From: Hordeum vulgare subsp. vulgare
Taxonomy: Eukaryota > Streptophyta > Magnoliopsida > Poales > Poaceae
DNA length: 64,000 bases
Direction: 5' to 3'
NCBI RefSeq assembly: GCF_904849725.1
Contig: NC_058518.1
Location: 395,299,581-395,363,580, forward strand
The stretch's first letter is position 1, and every line of letters begins with the position of its first letter. A model generated the notes under the pieces. The model saw nothing but the letters and a program-made list of their open reading frames with translations. It had not been told where the DNA came from and searched no databases. Position numbers and translations under genes: made by a program. Below are positions 32,156 to 42,794 of the stretch, piece by piece.

Positions 32156-32496
32156 GACCCACCCAGGCGGCCTCCTGGCTCGGCCAAGGGCCTGGCCGCG
32201 CCAGCAGGTCGCCTGAGAGGCCCCTGGCTCCCTTCTGGCCCATCTTTGGTGATCCGGAAGCTTCTGTTTCGGTGATTTTTTATATAATTTTTCTGGAATT
32301 TTTTGGGCTTCGGAAAATTGGGTAAAAGCCCCTGCAAAATAGACATCAACAGACAGAAACTGGCACCGGGTGCACTGGGTTAGTAGGTTAGTCCAAATAT
32401 GTGTAAAATTATATAAAAGTGTAGCAAAACATATAACAATGTCACCCAAAAGATCATGGAACAAGCATAAATTATAGATACTTTTGGGACGTATCA
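32156..32496 (-). mobile_element. Family-C solo LTR, right piece
   Basis: Matches 60130-60468, the other end of the complete C LTR, and ends GGGACGTATCA. It is followed by GGAAC (32497-32501), the same five bases that precede the left piece at 7506-7510. The two pieces are therefore ends of one LTR, split by later insertions and shortened by a deletion. Confidence 0.88.
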
Positions 32497-35400
32497 GGAA
32501 CCACGCGGGCGCACCCCAAACATCCACTCAGGCTTGCCCCCACTTGGGATTCGGCGGGACCTGCTGGAGGCACGTGATTTGGCCGCGCTGGGGAGGTGTC
32601 GTTCGGCATTCCCCGACGTGCTTCAGGGAACGAGGAGGGAGTACCGAAGACCCGACTACATCAACCTCTGGAGGCGCGCACAGTTCGACGACGACCGCGT
32701 CGGCACGCACCCGGGCTACGGAGGAAGCAGCGCAGGCCATCACTGCGGCAGGAGACACTCGCGCGACCCCGCGGGCAGCCACTACGCAAATAGGTATGAA
32801 CAGCAACGTGCGGGTGGCTCACGGGGGTGGCTTCGCGGGGACGCCTAGCGCGGGTTTTCTCGCGGGGCACACCTGCTGGCCGGGGGCTGTTCCGGGCAGA
32901 CGTCTAGGTCTGGGGACCGGGGACCTCTCACCTGGGGGAGGGTGGACTCACCCTTGTATCCAGGCCGAGAGACCCCAGCCTGGGAACGGAGGGTGGATCA
33001 TACGCCCATGTTCCCGAGCTAGACGATCCCAACCTGGAGGCCGGGGGTGGTATATCCGCCCCTGCCTCCGGGGCACGCGACGCCCGCCTGGGGACTGAGG
33101 GTGGAACACGTGCCCATGTCGCCGGTGTGGCCTTCGTTCGATCGCCAACAGGTGTTCACGTACCCGCCGTTGCCCTCAGGTTGGGCTAGCCCGGCCTGGG
33201 GGCATGGCCCAGGGTACCAACGCGGGATATTGGGGGGGCCAGCGAGGCGCGTTGGGGTAGCGCCCCGGGGACTCAGGACCCACCCTCTGGGCGAGTTCTC
33301 CAGCCAGCGAGCGTTGGGGGCTCCTCTCACGCTCGAGGGCTCGCTCAAGGCGGGCCACGCCACGCCGCTACGAGCCCAGGGACCACGAGCGGGGCACGTG
33401 CCTGTGGGGCATGGGGCTTCCGAAGCGTCCCTGGGACCTGCATCGACTCGTGACGTCTGTGCATCATTCTTCAATTCTTCCGGAACCTACTTCATCCCAT
33501 GACACTCTCACGTAATAACGAGCCGAGGCTGTATACGCCCTGGCCCCCCCGAGGATGCAGAAGGGGTCCATCCGACGCCGAGTGGATGACCTATGCTCCG
33601 CGCTGGGTGAAGATGGAGGCAATCAACACGGTCCACCAATGACCCAAAAGGAATCAGGCGCCTATGCCTCGGGGGTAGTGACACTCGCGAGGCCAAAGCG
33701 TCCTCGCGACCTCCGAGATACACCCCCACCGTGACACTCTCACGTTATAACGAGCCGAGGCTGTATATGCCCAGTCCCCCCCCCCCTGAGGACGCGGAGG
33801 GGTCCCTCCCACGCATAGTGGAAGCCCTACGCTCCGCGCTGGGGGAGATGAAGGCGTTGAATAGATTAGGCACCGAACGCGGCCGTTTTCTCGTTCTTTT
33901 CTTGCGTTCCGAGTTCTGATCCTCAAGCGCCTCCCCTTTTGTATTTTGGGCTGTCAAAAGCTCGAAGATCTCTTTGCTAAATGTTTTGAAAAGAAAAGAA
34001 GGACAGGGATTTCTTCTCTATATTCTCTCGTTTTACCAAAACTCCAGTTCTCTTTCTCCCTTTGCTTTGTCTCGTGTTTCGCGGGAACCTCGGGAGACCG
34101 CCGGGCCTCCCGAGGCAACCAAAAGAGGAGCGGAATGGGGAATCGCTTGAGCGCCAAAGGGGACTCCTGAGGTGCGCCTTAGGAGCCGTACCGGTCATAA
34201 CGCCACTTGCCCTCTTTGATGCCGTCCTGGAATTCCGGTCGGTATCAGGGGAGGCGGGGCCCCACCCCTTAGACGCGCCCTTCATGGCCGTACCTAGCGG
34301 TGGTGGGGAAATGTGCAGGACTGGGACCTATCAACATAGAGCAGCTTGAGTGTCAAGGGGGGCTCCTGAGAAACACGCCTCAGGAGCCTTACCGGTCGCA
34401 AGGCCACTCGGCCACCCAGGTGCCGCCCATATCGGCACTCAGGGAGTCGGGGCTTTGCCCTGTGAGGAACAACCTTGGTAACGGGTTGCACCTCGCGACG
34501 GCAGGGAAATATGCGGGACTGGGACCTGCAGACACAGAGTGCCGAAAGGGTGCTCAAACCGCCCCCAAGCGGGGAGGAAGCGCCACGAACGGAGCCATGC
34601 TCGCGGACTAGACCGTCAGCGTCGCGACAACACAGGGTTGGCAGCGGCCACAGCCAGGAGGAAAGCATTGCACACACCACATCTTCAGATAACGCGTTGA
34701 AAGGTACCCTCCAGATACATCAAAGTTGTTGTTAAGCCTACTACATAACCCTATCAGGAGGACAAGGCGGCGGATCAGGAGGACGCATCATCGCCAGAGC
34801 TCACGTCGCAGCCTTCGGGAGCAAGCCTTGTCACCAGATCTTCCACATGGACCTCGACCCATTCGGCCAGGGCCGCGCGGATCGTTTCTTGGACCGGATC
34901 AAACACTGCGACAAAGCAAAGTCGGGGTCAAGGTGAAGGAGGTGGCTGAATACGTCCAAGGCCGCTTGACCCAAGAGGTCACGACTCTTCTCTTCTGCAA
35001 GCACGTGGGCCTTTTCAGCACCCGCCTCAAGACATTCCACGACACGGAGGAAGAAGCCCAAGTACCCAACATCATCGGGGACCAGGGGCTCGAGACACCC
35101 TCACCGCAGATGTCACTCAAAAACTGGGAGGCTCTTCTCTCGAGGGATTGGAACATCCGGGAGCGTTCAAGTTGGAGGCCGCGAGCATGGTCGCCTCTTC
35201 GGAGGTGTCTCCATCTAGGGAAGCCGCGCCTTTCACATGTTTGTAAAGAAGAGGCAGCTTACCTTCAGCAGTAGCCTGGGCGTCCAACACAACCTGTCGA
35301 CGTTTCACTTCCTGATCAAACCTTTTCCGGAGGGCATTGACCTCATTTTTCACGTGTTCGTGGCGCTCGCGAAAGTGGGAATCCTGTAGCCTCAGCTTCG

Positions 35401-35705
35401 CACGATAGTCAAGAAGAAGGGAACGCTGAGCATCCGCCACCCCCCTGTCGATTTCCCCCTGAAGCTTCACCTCACGACAGGCAAGGGATTCCTCGGCAAG
35501 CGACACCTGGCGCTCCCTCACCTCCATACGCTCCCGCTCGAGGCTCTGCTCCACCTCTATAAGCGCCAACGAGTCGGCGGACGCTCGAAAGCCCACACCG
35601 GCATGGAAGAACTCAGCGGGCGTACCCCCTAGGGTGGCCCTTAGCCGAGCCTCCTCTTCAAGATTGGCGTTGAGGGCCACCCCGACGCATGGTGCCAGCG
35701 CTCAT
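32497..35705 (+). other. Gyp-B internal region, middle part
   Basis: GC-rich internal sequence of Gyp-B between the C LTR and Gyp-E. Long overlapping frames exist on both strands at 32480-33500 because of base composition; none shows a gag, protease, RT or integrase motif. Two near-identical stretches around 33500-33620 and 33730-33850 (each beginning TGACACTCTCACGT) form an internal direct repeat. The antisense frame at the right end is listed separately. Confidence 0.6.
34831..35680 (-). pseudogene. Antisense coiled-coil ORF of Gyp-B
   Basis: Minus-strand frame 35117-35680 (187 residues, beginning MALNANLEEEARLRATLGG), rich in Glu, Arg, Leu and Ala with heptad-like spacing, so a coiled coil is likely. 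After a frameshift it continues at 34831-35061 with AEEKSRDLLGQAALDVFSHLLHLDPDF. Many plant Gypsy derivatives have such an antisense ORF, and the second stretch resembles the C-terminus of proteins carrying the 'putative gypsy type transposon' domain. That similarity is from memory and untested. The upstream end is cut by Gyp-E at 35705. Function unknown. Confidence 0.6.
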
Positions 35706-37222
35706 TGATACGTCCATTTTGCATCATGCTTTCATGTTGATATTTACCGCGTTTTGGGCTGTTATTACACTTCACGGTACAATAATTATGCCTTTTCTCT
35801 CTTATTTTGCAAGGTTTACATGAAGAGGGAGAATGCTGGCAGCTGGAATTCTGGCCTAAAAAGGGAGCAAGTTGAGATACCTATTCTGCGCAACTCCAAA
35901 AGCCGTGAAAATCAACGATGATTTTTTTCCGGATTTATAAAAAATACTGGGCCGAAAAAGTGCCGGAGGGGCGCCAGCAGGAGGCCACAAGCCTGCTAGG
36001 CGCGCCCCCTTGCCGCGCCTAGGCGGCTTGTGAGCTCCCTGCTGGCCCACTGGCTCCCCCCTTTTGCTACAAGAAGGGTTTCGGTCTGGAAAAAATCGAG
36101 AGGAGGCTTTTCGGAGGATTCGCCGCCACCATGAGGCGGAACTTGAGCAGAACCAATCTAGAGCTCTGGCAGGACGATCCTGCCGGGGAACTTCCCTCCC
36201 GGAGGGGGAAATCATCTCCATCGTCATCAGCAACACTCCTCTCATCGGAGGGGACTCGTCACCATCAACATCTTCATCAGCACCATCGCATCTCCAAACC
36301 CTAGTTCATCTCTTGTAACCAATCTCCGTCTCGCGACTCCGATTGGTACTTGTAAGGTTGCTAGTAGTGTTGATTACTCTTTATAGTTGATGCTAGTTGG
36401 ATTACTTGGTGGAAGAATTTATGTTCAGATTTTTGATGCTACTCATTACCTCTCTGGTCATGAATATGATTATGCTTTGTGAGTAGTTACTTTTGTTCCT
36501 GAGGACATGGGATAAGTCATGCTATAAGTAGTCATGTGAATTTGGTCTTCATTCGATATTTTGATGTGTTGTATGTTGTTTTTCCTCTAGTGGTGTTATG
36601 TGAACGTTGACTACATAACACTTCACCATTATTTGGTCCTAGAGGAAGGCATTGGGAAGTAGTAAGTAGATGATGGGTTGCTAGAGTGACAGAAGCTTAA
36701 ACTCTAGTTTATGCGTTGCTTCGTAAGGGGCTGATTTGGATCCACTAGTTTAATGCTATGGTTAGACTTTGTCTTAATTATTCTTTCCTAGTTGCGGATG
36801 CTTGCGAGAGGGGTTAAGCATAAGTGGGATGCTTGTCGAAGTAAGGGCAGTACCCAAGCGCTGGTCCACCGACATATCAAACTATCAAAGTAACGAACGC
36901 GAATCATATGAACATGATGAACACTAGCTTGACAGAAATCCCCATGTGTCCTCGGGAGCGTTTTACCTCCTATAAGACTTTGTCCAGGCTTGTCCCTTGC
37001 TACAAAAGGGATTGGGCCACTTTTCTGCACCGTTGTTACTTTTGTTACTTGCTACTTGCTACGAATCATCTCACCACACAACTACTCTTTACCGATAATT
37101 TCAGTGCTTGCAGATATTAGCTTGCTGAAAACCACTTGTCAGATCCTTCTGCTCCTCGTTGGGTTCGACACTCTTACTTATCAAAAGGACTATGATAGAT
37201 CCCCTATACTTGTGGGTCATCA
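35706..37222 (+). repeat. 5' LTR of Gyp-E
   Basis: 1517 bp. It contains a GC-rich hairpin, arms 35987-36004 and 36014-36031 (16 of 18 pairs), followed by TTTTGCTACAAG where the solo copy at 4181-5694 has a TATA-like GCTATAAGG, then TCTGGAAAAAATCGAG. The rest is transcribed LTR with no gene. Confidence 0.94.
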
Positions 37223-37233
37223 AGACTCTTTTC

Positions 37234-37251
37234 TGGCGCCGTTGCTGGGGA
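37234..37251 (+). promoter_or_regulatory. Primer-binding site of Gyp-E
   Basis: TGGCGCCGTTGCTGGGGA, eleven bases after the LTR end. This form is usual in Athila elements and is generally assigned to tRNA-Asp. Confidence 0.88.
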
Positions 37252-37314
37252 GTGAGGCGCCTTTGGTAAGGAAACATTTATATAGTGTGCTGAAATTTAT
37301 TGTCACTTGTCACT

Positions 37315-38094
37315 ATGGAAACTAATCCTTTGAGGGGCTTGTTTGGGGTATCTTCATCTCGAACGGAAGCACAAAGAGTTGCTCCTCAACCTGCTGCACC
37401 TACTGAAAATATTTCCTTTGAATTTCCTTCGGGTATGCTTGAGAAACTGCTCGCTAATCCTTTTACAGGAGATGGAACATCACATCCAGACTTGCATCTA
37501 ATCTATGTAGATGAAGTTTGTGGTTTATTTAAGCTTGCAGGTCTGCCCGAGGATGAGGTCAAGAATAAGGTCTTTCCCTTATCTTCGAGGGATAAGGCGT
37601 TGACATGGTATAGGCTATGTGATGATACTGGATCATGGAACTACAATCGGTTGAAATTGGAATTTCATCAAAAGTTTTATCCTATGCATCTAGTACCTCG
37701 TGATCGGAATTATATTTATAATTTTTGGCCTCGTGACAGAGAAAGCATCGCTCAAGCTTGGGGGAGGCTTAAATCAATGTTATATTCATGCCCCAACCAT
37801 GAGCTCTCGAGAGAAATTATCATTCAGAACTTCTATGCTCGGCTTTCTCATGATGATCGCACCATGCTTGACACTTCTTGTACCGGTTCTTTTATGAAGA
37901 GAGATATTGACTTCAAATGGAATTTATTGGAGAGAATTAAACGCAACTCTGAAGATTGGGAGCTTGATGAAGGTAAGGAGTCAGGTATGAATTTCAAGTT
38001 TGATTGCGTTAAATCCTTTGTTGAAGCAAATACTTTTCGTGACTTTAGCGCTAAGTATGGACTTGACTCTGAGATATTAGCTTCATTGTGTTAG
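37315..38094 (+). CDS. gag: Gyp-E gag
   Basis: 259 residues from METNPLRGLFGV, open to TAG 38092-38094. The gag core is clear: FPLSSRDKALTWYRLCDD and WNYNRLKLEFHQKFYP, then RESIAQAWGRLKSML and ELSREIIIQNFYARL. The frame continues in phase after the stop with SFASHIDLPKEKWFKYHPP, so the TAG is probably a CAG-to-TAG change inside a longer gag. Neighbouring downstream frames hold the rest of gag and the protease. Confidence 0.9.
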   Translation: METNPLRGLFGVSSSRTEAQRVAPQPAAPTENISFEFPSGMLEKLLANPFTGDGTSHPDLHLIYVDEVCGLFKLAGLPEDEVKNKVFPLSSRDKALTWYRLCDDTGSWNYNRLKLEFHQKFYPMHLVPRDRNYIYNFWPRDRESIAQAWGRLKSMLYSCPNHELSREIIIQNFYARLSHDDRTMLDTSCTGSFMKRDIDFKWNLLERIKRNSEDWELDEGKESGMNFKFDCVKSFVEANTFRDFSAKYGLDSEILASLC

Positions 38095-38663
38095 TCATTT
38101 GCTTCTCATATTGATCTCCCCAAAGAGAAGTGGTTTAAATATCATCCTCCCTTAGAAGTCAATGTAGTTAAACCCAATCCAGTTGAAGAGAAAGTCATTG
38201 CCTATAATGATCCTATTGTTCCAGTGCTTAAATTGAGAAACCACCTTTCCCTGTTAGGATAAAGGATCATTCTAAAGCTTCAATTGTGATACGTAGGGGG
38301 TACATTAGAACACCTACACCCCCTGAGAATATTAGAGTTGAACCTAGCATTGCTATTATCAAAGATCTCCTGTCCGACAATGTTGATGGCCATGATATTC
38401 ACTTCTGTGAAGATGCTGCAAGAATTGCTAAACCACATGCTAGAGACAAACATAGGCCTAATGTTGGCACGCCTGTTGTTTCTGTTAAGATAGGAGATCA
38501 TTGTTATCATGGTTTATGTGACGTGGGTTCTAGTGTTAGTGCAATACCTCAATCCTTATATGATGAAATCAAAGACGAGATTGCACCTATTGAGATAGAG
38601 CCTATTGATGTCACTATTCAGCTTGCCAATAGAGATACTATCTGCCCTATGGAAATTTGTTAG
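38095..38663 (+). pseudogene. Gyp-E gag C-terminus and aspartic protease
   Basis: Residual gag sequence to about 38260, a frame change, then a 125-residue stretch (38286-38663) with the retropepsin-type motif YHGLCDVGSSVSAIPQSLYD. The D-x-G-S-S form is seen in Athila proteases. A stop at 38661-38663 and a frame change lead into the next segment, where IIFGRPFLNTV ends the protease domain. Confidence 0.82.
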
Positions 38664-41600
38664 GAATGTTGAAGTCTTGTGTGGTAAAACGAAGTATCCT
38701 GCTGATTTCCTCGTTCTTGCTACCACCCAAGATAGCTTTTCCCCCATCATATTTGGCAGACCTTTTCTCAATACCGTCAATGCTCATATTGACCGTGAGA
38801 AGCAAACTGTCACTATTGACTTTGAAGGCGTGTCACATGAGCTCAATTTCTCCAAGTTTGGCAGACAACCTCATGAAAAAGAGTTGCCTAGTAGGGATGA
38901 AACTATTGCCTTAGATTCTATTACCGTGCCTCATATTGATCCTTTTGAGCAATACTTGCTTGATCATGAAAATGATATGCATATAGATGAAAGGGATGAG
39001 ATAGATAGAGTTGTCTTAGAACAATATCCTATCCTTAAGAATAACTTGCGTGTTGAACTGCTTGGGGATCCACCCCCAACAAAAGGTGATCCTGTGTTCG
39101 AGCTTAAACAGTTGCTTGATACTCTTAAGTATGCTTATCTTGATGAAAAAGAGATATATCCTGTTATTATTAGTGCTAGCCTCTCAGAGCATGAAGAAAA
39201 GAAGTTACTAAAAACTCTGAGGAAGCACCGTGCTGCTATTGGATATACTCTTCATGATCTTAAGGGCATTAGTCCCACTCTATGCCAGCACAAGATAAAA
39301 ACTTATCCTGATTCCAAACCAGTTGCTGATCATCAACGGAGATTAAACCCTAAGATGAAAGAGGTAGTAAGAAAAGAAATACTAAAGCTCCTGGAAGCAG
39401 GTATTATCTATCCTGTTGCTCATAGTGATTGGGTAAGTCCGGTGCATTGCGTCCCCAAGAAAGGAGGCATTACCGTTGTCCCTAATGATAAGGATGAATT
39501 GATCCTACAGAGGATTATTACTGGCTATAGGATGGTGATCGACATTAGGAAATTGAATAAAGCCACTAGGAAAGATCATTACCCTTTGCCTTTTATCGAC
39601 CAAATGCTAGAAAGACTGTCTAAACACACACACTTCTGATTTCTAGATGGTTATTCTGGTTTCTCCCAAATACCAGTTGCACAAGCTGATTAGGAGAAAA
39701 CCACTTTCACCTGCCCTTTCCGTACCTTTGCTTATAGACGTATGCCTTTTGGCTTATGTAATGCACCTTCTACCTTTCAAAGATGTATGATGGCTATATT
39801 CTCTGATTTTCTTGAAAAGATTGTTGAGGTTTTCATGGATGACTTCTCCGTTTACGGGTCTTCTTTTGATGATTGCCTCAGCAACCATGACCGGGTCTTG
39901 CAGAGATGTAAAGACACCAACCTTGTCTTGAATTGGGAGAAGTGCCACTTTATGGTTAATGAAGGCATCGTCTTAGGACATTAAATTTCTGAAAGAGGTA
40001 TTGAAGTCGATAAGGCTAAGGTTGATGCAATCGAGAAAATGCCATACCCCACAGATATAAAAGGTATAAGAAGTTTCCTTGGTCATGTTGGTTTCTATAG
40101 AAGGTTCATTAAGGACTTCTCTAAGATTTCTAGGCCTCTTACCAATCTCTTGCAAAAGGATATTCCTTTTGTTTTTGACGATGATTGTGAGGAAGCCTTC
40201 GAAATACTTAAGAAGGCTTTGATAACTGCACCTATTGTTCAACCACCTGATTGGAACTTACCTTTTGAAATCATGTGTGATGCTAGTGATTATGCTGTTA
40301 GTGCTGTCCTAGGGCAAAGAGTTGATAAGAAGTTGAATGTTATTCACTATGCTAGTAAAACTCTAGACAGTGCCCAAAGAAACTATGCTACTACGGAAAA
40401 TGAATTTTTAGCAGTCGTGTTTGCATGTGAAAAGTTCAGGTCTTACATAGTTGATTCCAAAGTCACTATTCACACTGATCACGCTGCTATTAAGTACCTC
40501 ATGGAGAAGAAAGACGCTAAACCTAGACTTATCAGATGGTTTCTCTTGCTACAAGAATTTGATTTGCACGTTGTTGACAGGAAGGGTGCTGATAACCCCG
40601 TAGCAGATAACTTGTCTAGGTTGGAGAACGTTCTTGATGACCCACAACCTATTGATGATAGCTTTCCTGATGAGCAATTGAATGTAATCAATGCTTCACG
40701 TAGTGCACCGCGGTATGCTGATTATGCAAACTATATCGTTGCCAAATATATACCACCTAGTTTCACATACCAGCAAAAGAAGAAATTCTTCGTTGACTTG
40801 AGACATTACTTTTGGGATGATTCTCACCTTTATAAGGAAGGAGTAGATGGTGTTATTAGACGTTGTGTACCTGAACATGAACAGGGACAGATCCTACAGA
40901 AGTGTCACTCCGAGGCCTACGGAGGACACCATGCAGGAGATAGAACTGCACACAAGGTATTGCAATCAGGTTTTTATTGGCCCACTCTCTTCAAGGATGC
41001 CCGTAAGTTTGTCTTGTCTTGTGACGAATGTCAAAGAATAGGTAATATCGGTAAACGTCAGGAAATGCCTATGAACTATTCACTTGTTATTGAACCATTT
41101 GATGTTTGGGGCTTTGATTATATGGGACCTTTTCCAAAATCCAACGGGTATACTCACATCCTAGTTGTTGTTGATTACGTCACTAAGTGGGTAGAAGCTA
41201 TCCCCACTAGTAGTGCTGATCACAACACCTCTATCAGGATGCTTAAAGAAGTTATTTTCCCTAGATTTGGAGTCCCTAGATATCTAATGACCGACGGTGG
41301 TTCACACTTCATTCATGGTGCTTTTCGTAAAATGCTTGCTAAGTACGATGTCAACCATAGAATTGCGTCTCCCTATCACCCTTAGTCAAGTGGTCAAGTA
41401 GAGCTAAGCAATAGAGAGATTAAACTGATTCTGCAAAAGATTGTCAACATGTCTAGAAAGAATTGGTCTAAGAATCTTGATGATGCACTGTGGGCTTATA
41501 GAACTGCCTATAAGAATCCCATGGGCATGTCTCCGTACAAAATGGTGTACGGTAAAGCATGTCATTTACCTCTTGAGCTAGAGCATAAAGCTTATTGGGC

Positions 41601-42093
41601 AATCAAAGAGCTCAACTTTGATTTCAAACTTGTTGGTGAGAAGAGGTTATTTGATATTAGCTCGCTTGATGAATGGAGAACTCAGGCATATGAGAATGCC
41701 AAGTTGTTCAAAGAAAAGGTTAAGAGGTGGTATGATAAAAGGATACAAAAGCGTGAGTTCAATGTAGGTGATTATGTCTTCCTATATAATTCTCGTTTAA
41801 GATTTTTTGCAGGCAAGCTTCTCTCTAAATGGGAAGGTCCTTACATTGTTGATGAAGTATATCGTTCTGGTGCTATCAAGATCAACAACACGGAAGGTAA
41901 TTGTCCGAGAGTGGTAAATGGGCAGAGAATCAAGCATTATATCTCACGTACTCCCATAAATGTTGAAAGCAATATTATCAATACCATAACTCCGGAGGAA
42001 TACCTAAGAGATATTTATCAGCCTGTTTCAGACTCCGAAAACGAAGAGGTATGTGTTTCGATAAGTAAACAGCCTCCAAAATTTTTCCATTAG
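38664..42093 (+). pseudogene. pol: Gyp-E pol: RT, RNase H, integrase
   Basis: The RT domain starts near 39350 with EAGIIYPVAHSDWVSPVHCV, then MVIDIRKLNKATRKDHYPLP, the catalytic FMDDFSVYGSSFDDCL (about 39832-39880) and the thumb. RNase H is at about 40255-40620 with [15 protein letters not shown] and VIHYASKTL. The integrase zinc finger is near 40905-41040. The integrase core has [19 protein letters not shown] and QVELSNREIK, giving D, D and E. In-phase stops lie at about 39638 (TGA), 39692 (TAG), 39982 (TAA) and 41384 (TAG). At least two look like CAG to TAG, and the frame resumes in phase after each. The last frame ends at 42093. The enzyme set would copy and integrate the element, but this copy is dead. 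Confidence 0.93.
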
Positions 42094-42159
42094 GAATTTT
42101 TCTCTGTTTTGGAATATTTAGAAAAATTGAAAAATTTGAAGTAGTCCAGAAAGCGCACG

Positions 42160-42300
42160 AGGAGGCGACAAGCCTGCCAGGCGCGGGGCACACCCTGGCC
42201 GTGCTTTGGGGGCTTGTGGCCACCTCGTGTGCCCCCCGGACTCCATTTTCTTGCGGAGTACTCCTTCTGGTCTGGAAAAAATCATTATATATTCTCCCGA
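42160..42300 (+). promoter_or_regulatory. LTR-like hairpin and TATA box upstream of the Gyp-E downstream ORF
   Basis: A GC-rich inverted repeat (about 42168-42186 and 42199-42217), with outer arms GCGCACGAGGAGGC and CCACCTCGTGTGC, is followed by TCTGGTCTGGAAAAAATC and TATATATTC (42287-42295). The LTR has the same series: ACAAGCCTG...GGCTTGT hairpin, then TCGGTCTGGAAAAAATC. It lies 80 bases before ATG 42378. Base pairing and motif order are seen directly; promoter function is inference. Confidence 0.55.
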
Positions 42301-42377
42301 AAGTTCCGACCCTCGTATCATGCAGATTTCCTCTGTTTTCTTTTCGAGCCTATTTTCTGTCGCAGATTTAGGGCAAG

Positions 42378-42794
42378 ATGTCTTCTGAGGAATCTGTGGG
42401 GGAGAACAATCTCCCTCAAGTCTATGGAGAAGTAGATGCTGATCTGAAAAGAATGGAGGTCATGGAGGCCAAGGAAAGGCTACCTAAAGAAACCAAGGGC
42501 AAAACTAAGGAGGATAATCAGGCGTGGGATGACGGGCAATCGGTGTTCAACATGGAAGAAGTTGAAGAAGTGGATTTCCTCCAACCCTACCTCCACCTAC
42601 TGTCTCCATCCTTGATTGAACTCTTGAGGTTTTTTGAAACAACTCGTGCTCGCAATACTTATCTCACTCGTGAAGTTGTTTTGCTGGAGAAACATATCAC
42701 AGATCTCCAAGGTATAAATCGAAGATTGATGACCCTCTTGGAATCAAAGGTTGCAACAACTCCACCACCATCACCTCCAAAGGAAGACAACTAA
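42378..42794 (+). CDS. Post-pol ORF of Gyp-E, 138 residues, function unknown
   Basis: Intact frame from MSSEESVGENNLPQVYGEV to PPPSPPKEDN. It is acidic and Lys/Glu-rich, with LIELLRFFETTRARNTYLT followed by a leucine-rich helical part that could form a short coiled coil, and a Pro-rich tail. I see no signal peptide or membrane segment, so an envelope role is not supported. It follows the LTR-like TATA box and precedes a copy of the polypurine tract. It has no stop, while pol has four, which is unusual but could be chance in 138 codons. Confidence 0.6.
   Translation: MSSEESVGENNLPQVYGEVDADLKRMEVMEAKERLPKETKGKTKEDNQAWDDGQSVFNMEEVEEVDFLQPYLHLLSPSLIELLRFFETTRARNTYLTREVVLLEKHITDLQGINRRLMTLLESKVATTPPPSPPKEDN

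Noticed and set aside
32484..33502. Long plus- and minus-strand frames in Gyp-B (up to 204 residues)
   Set aside because: Low-complexity composition, mutual overlap and no gag or enzyme motif.
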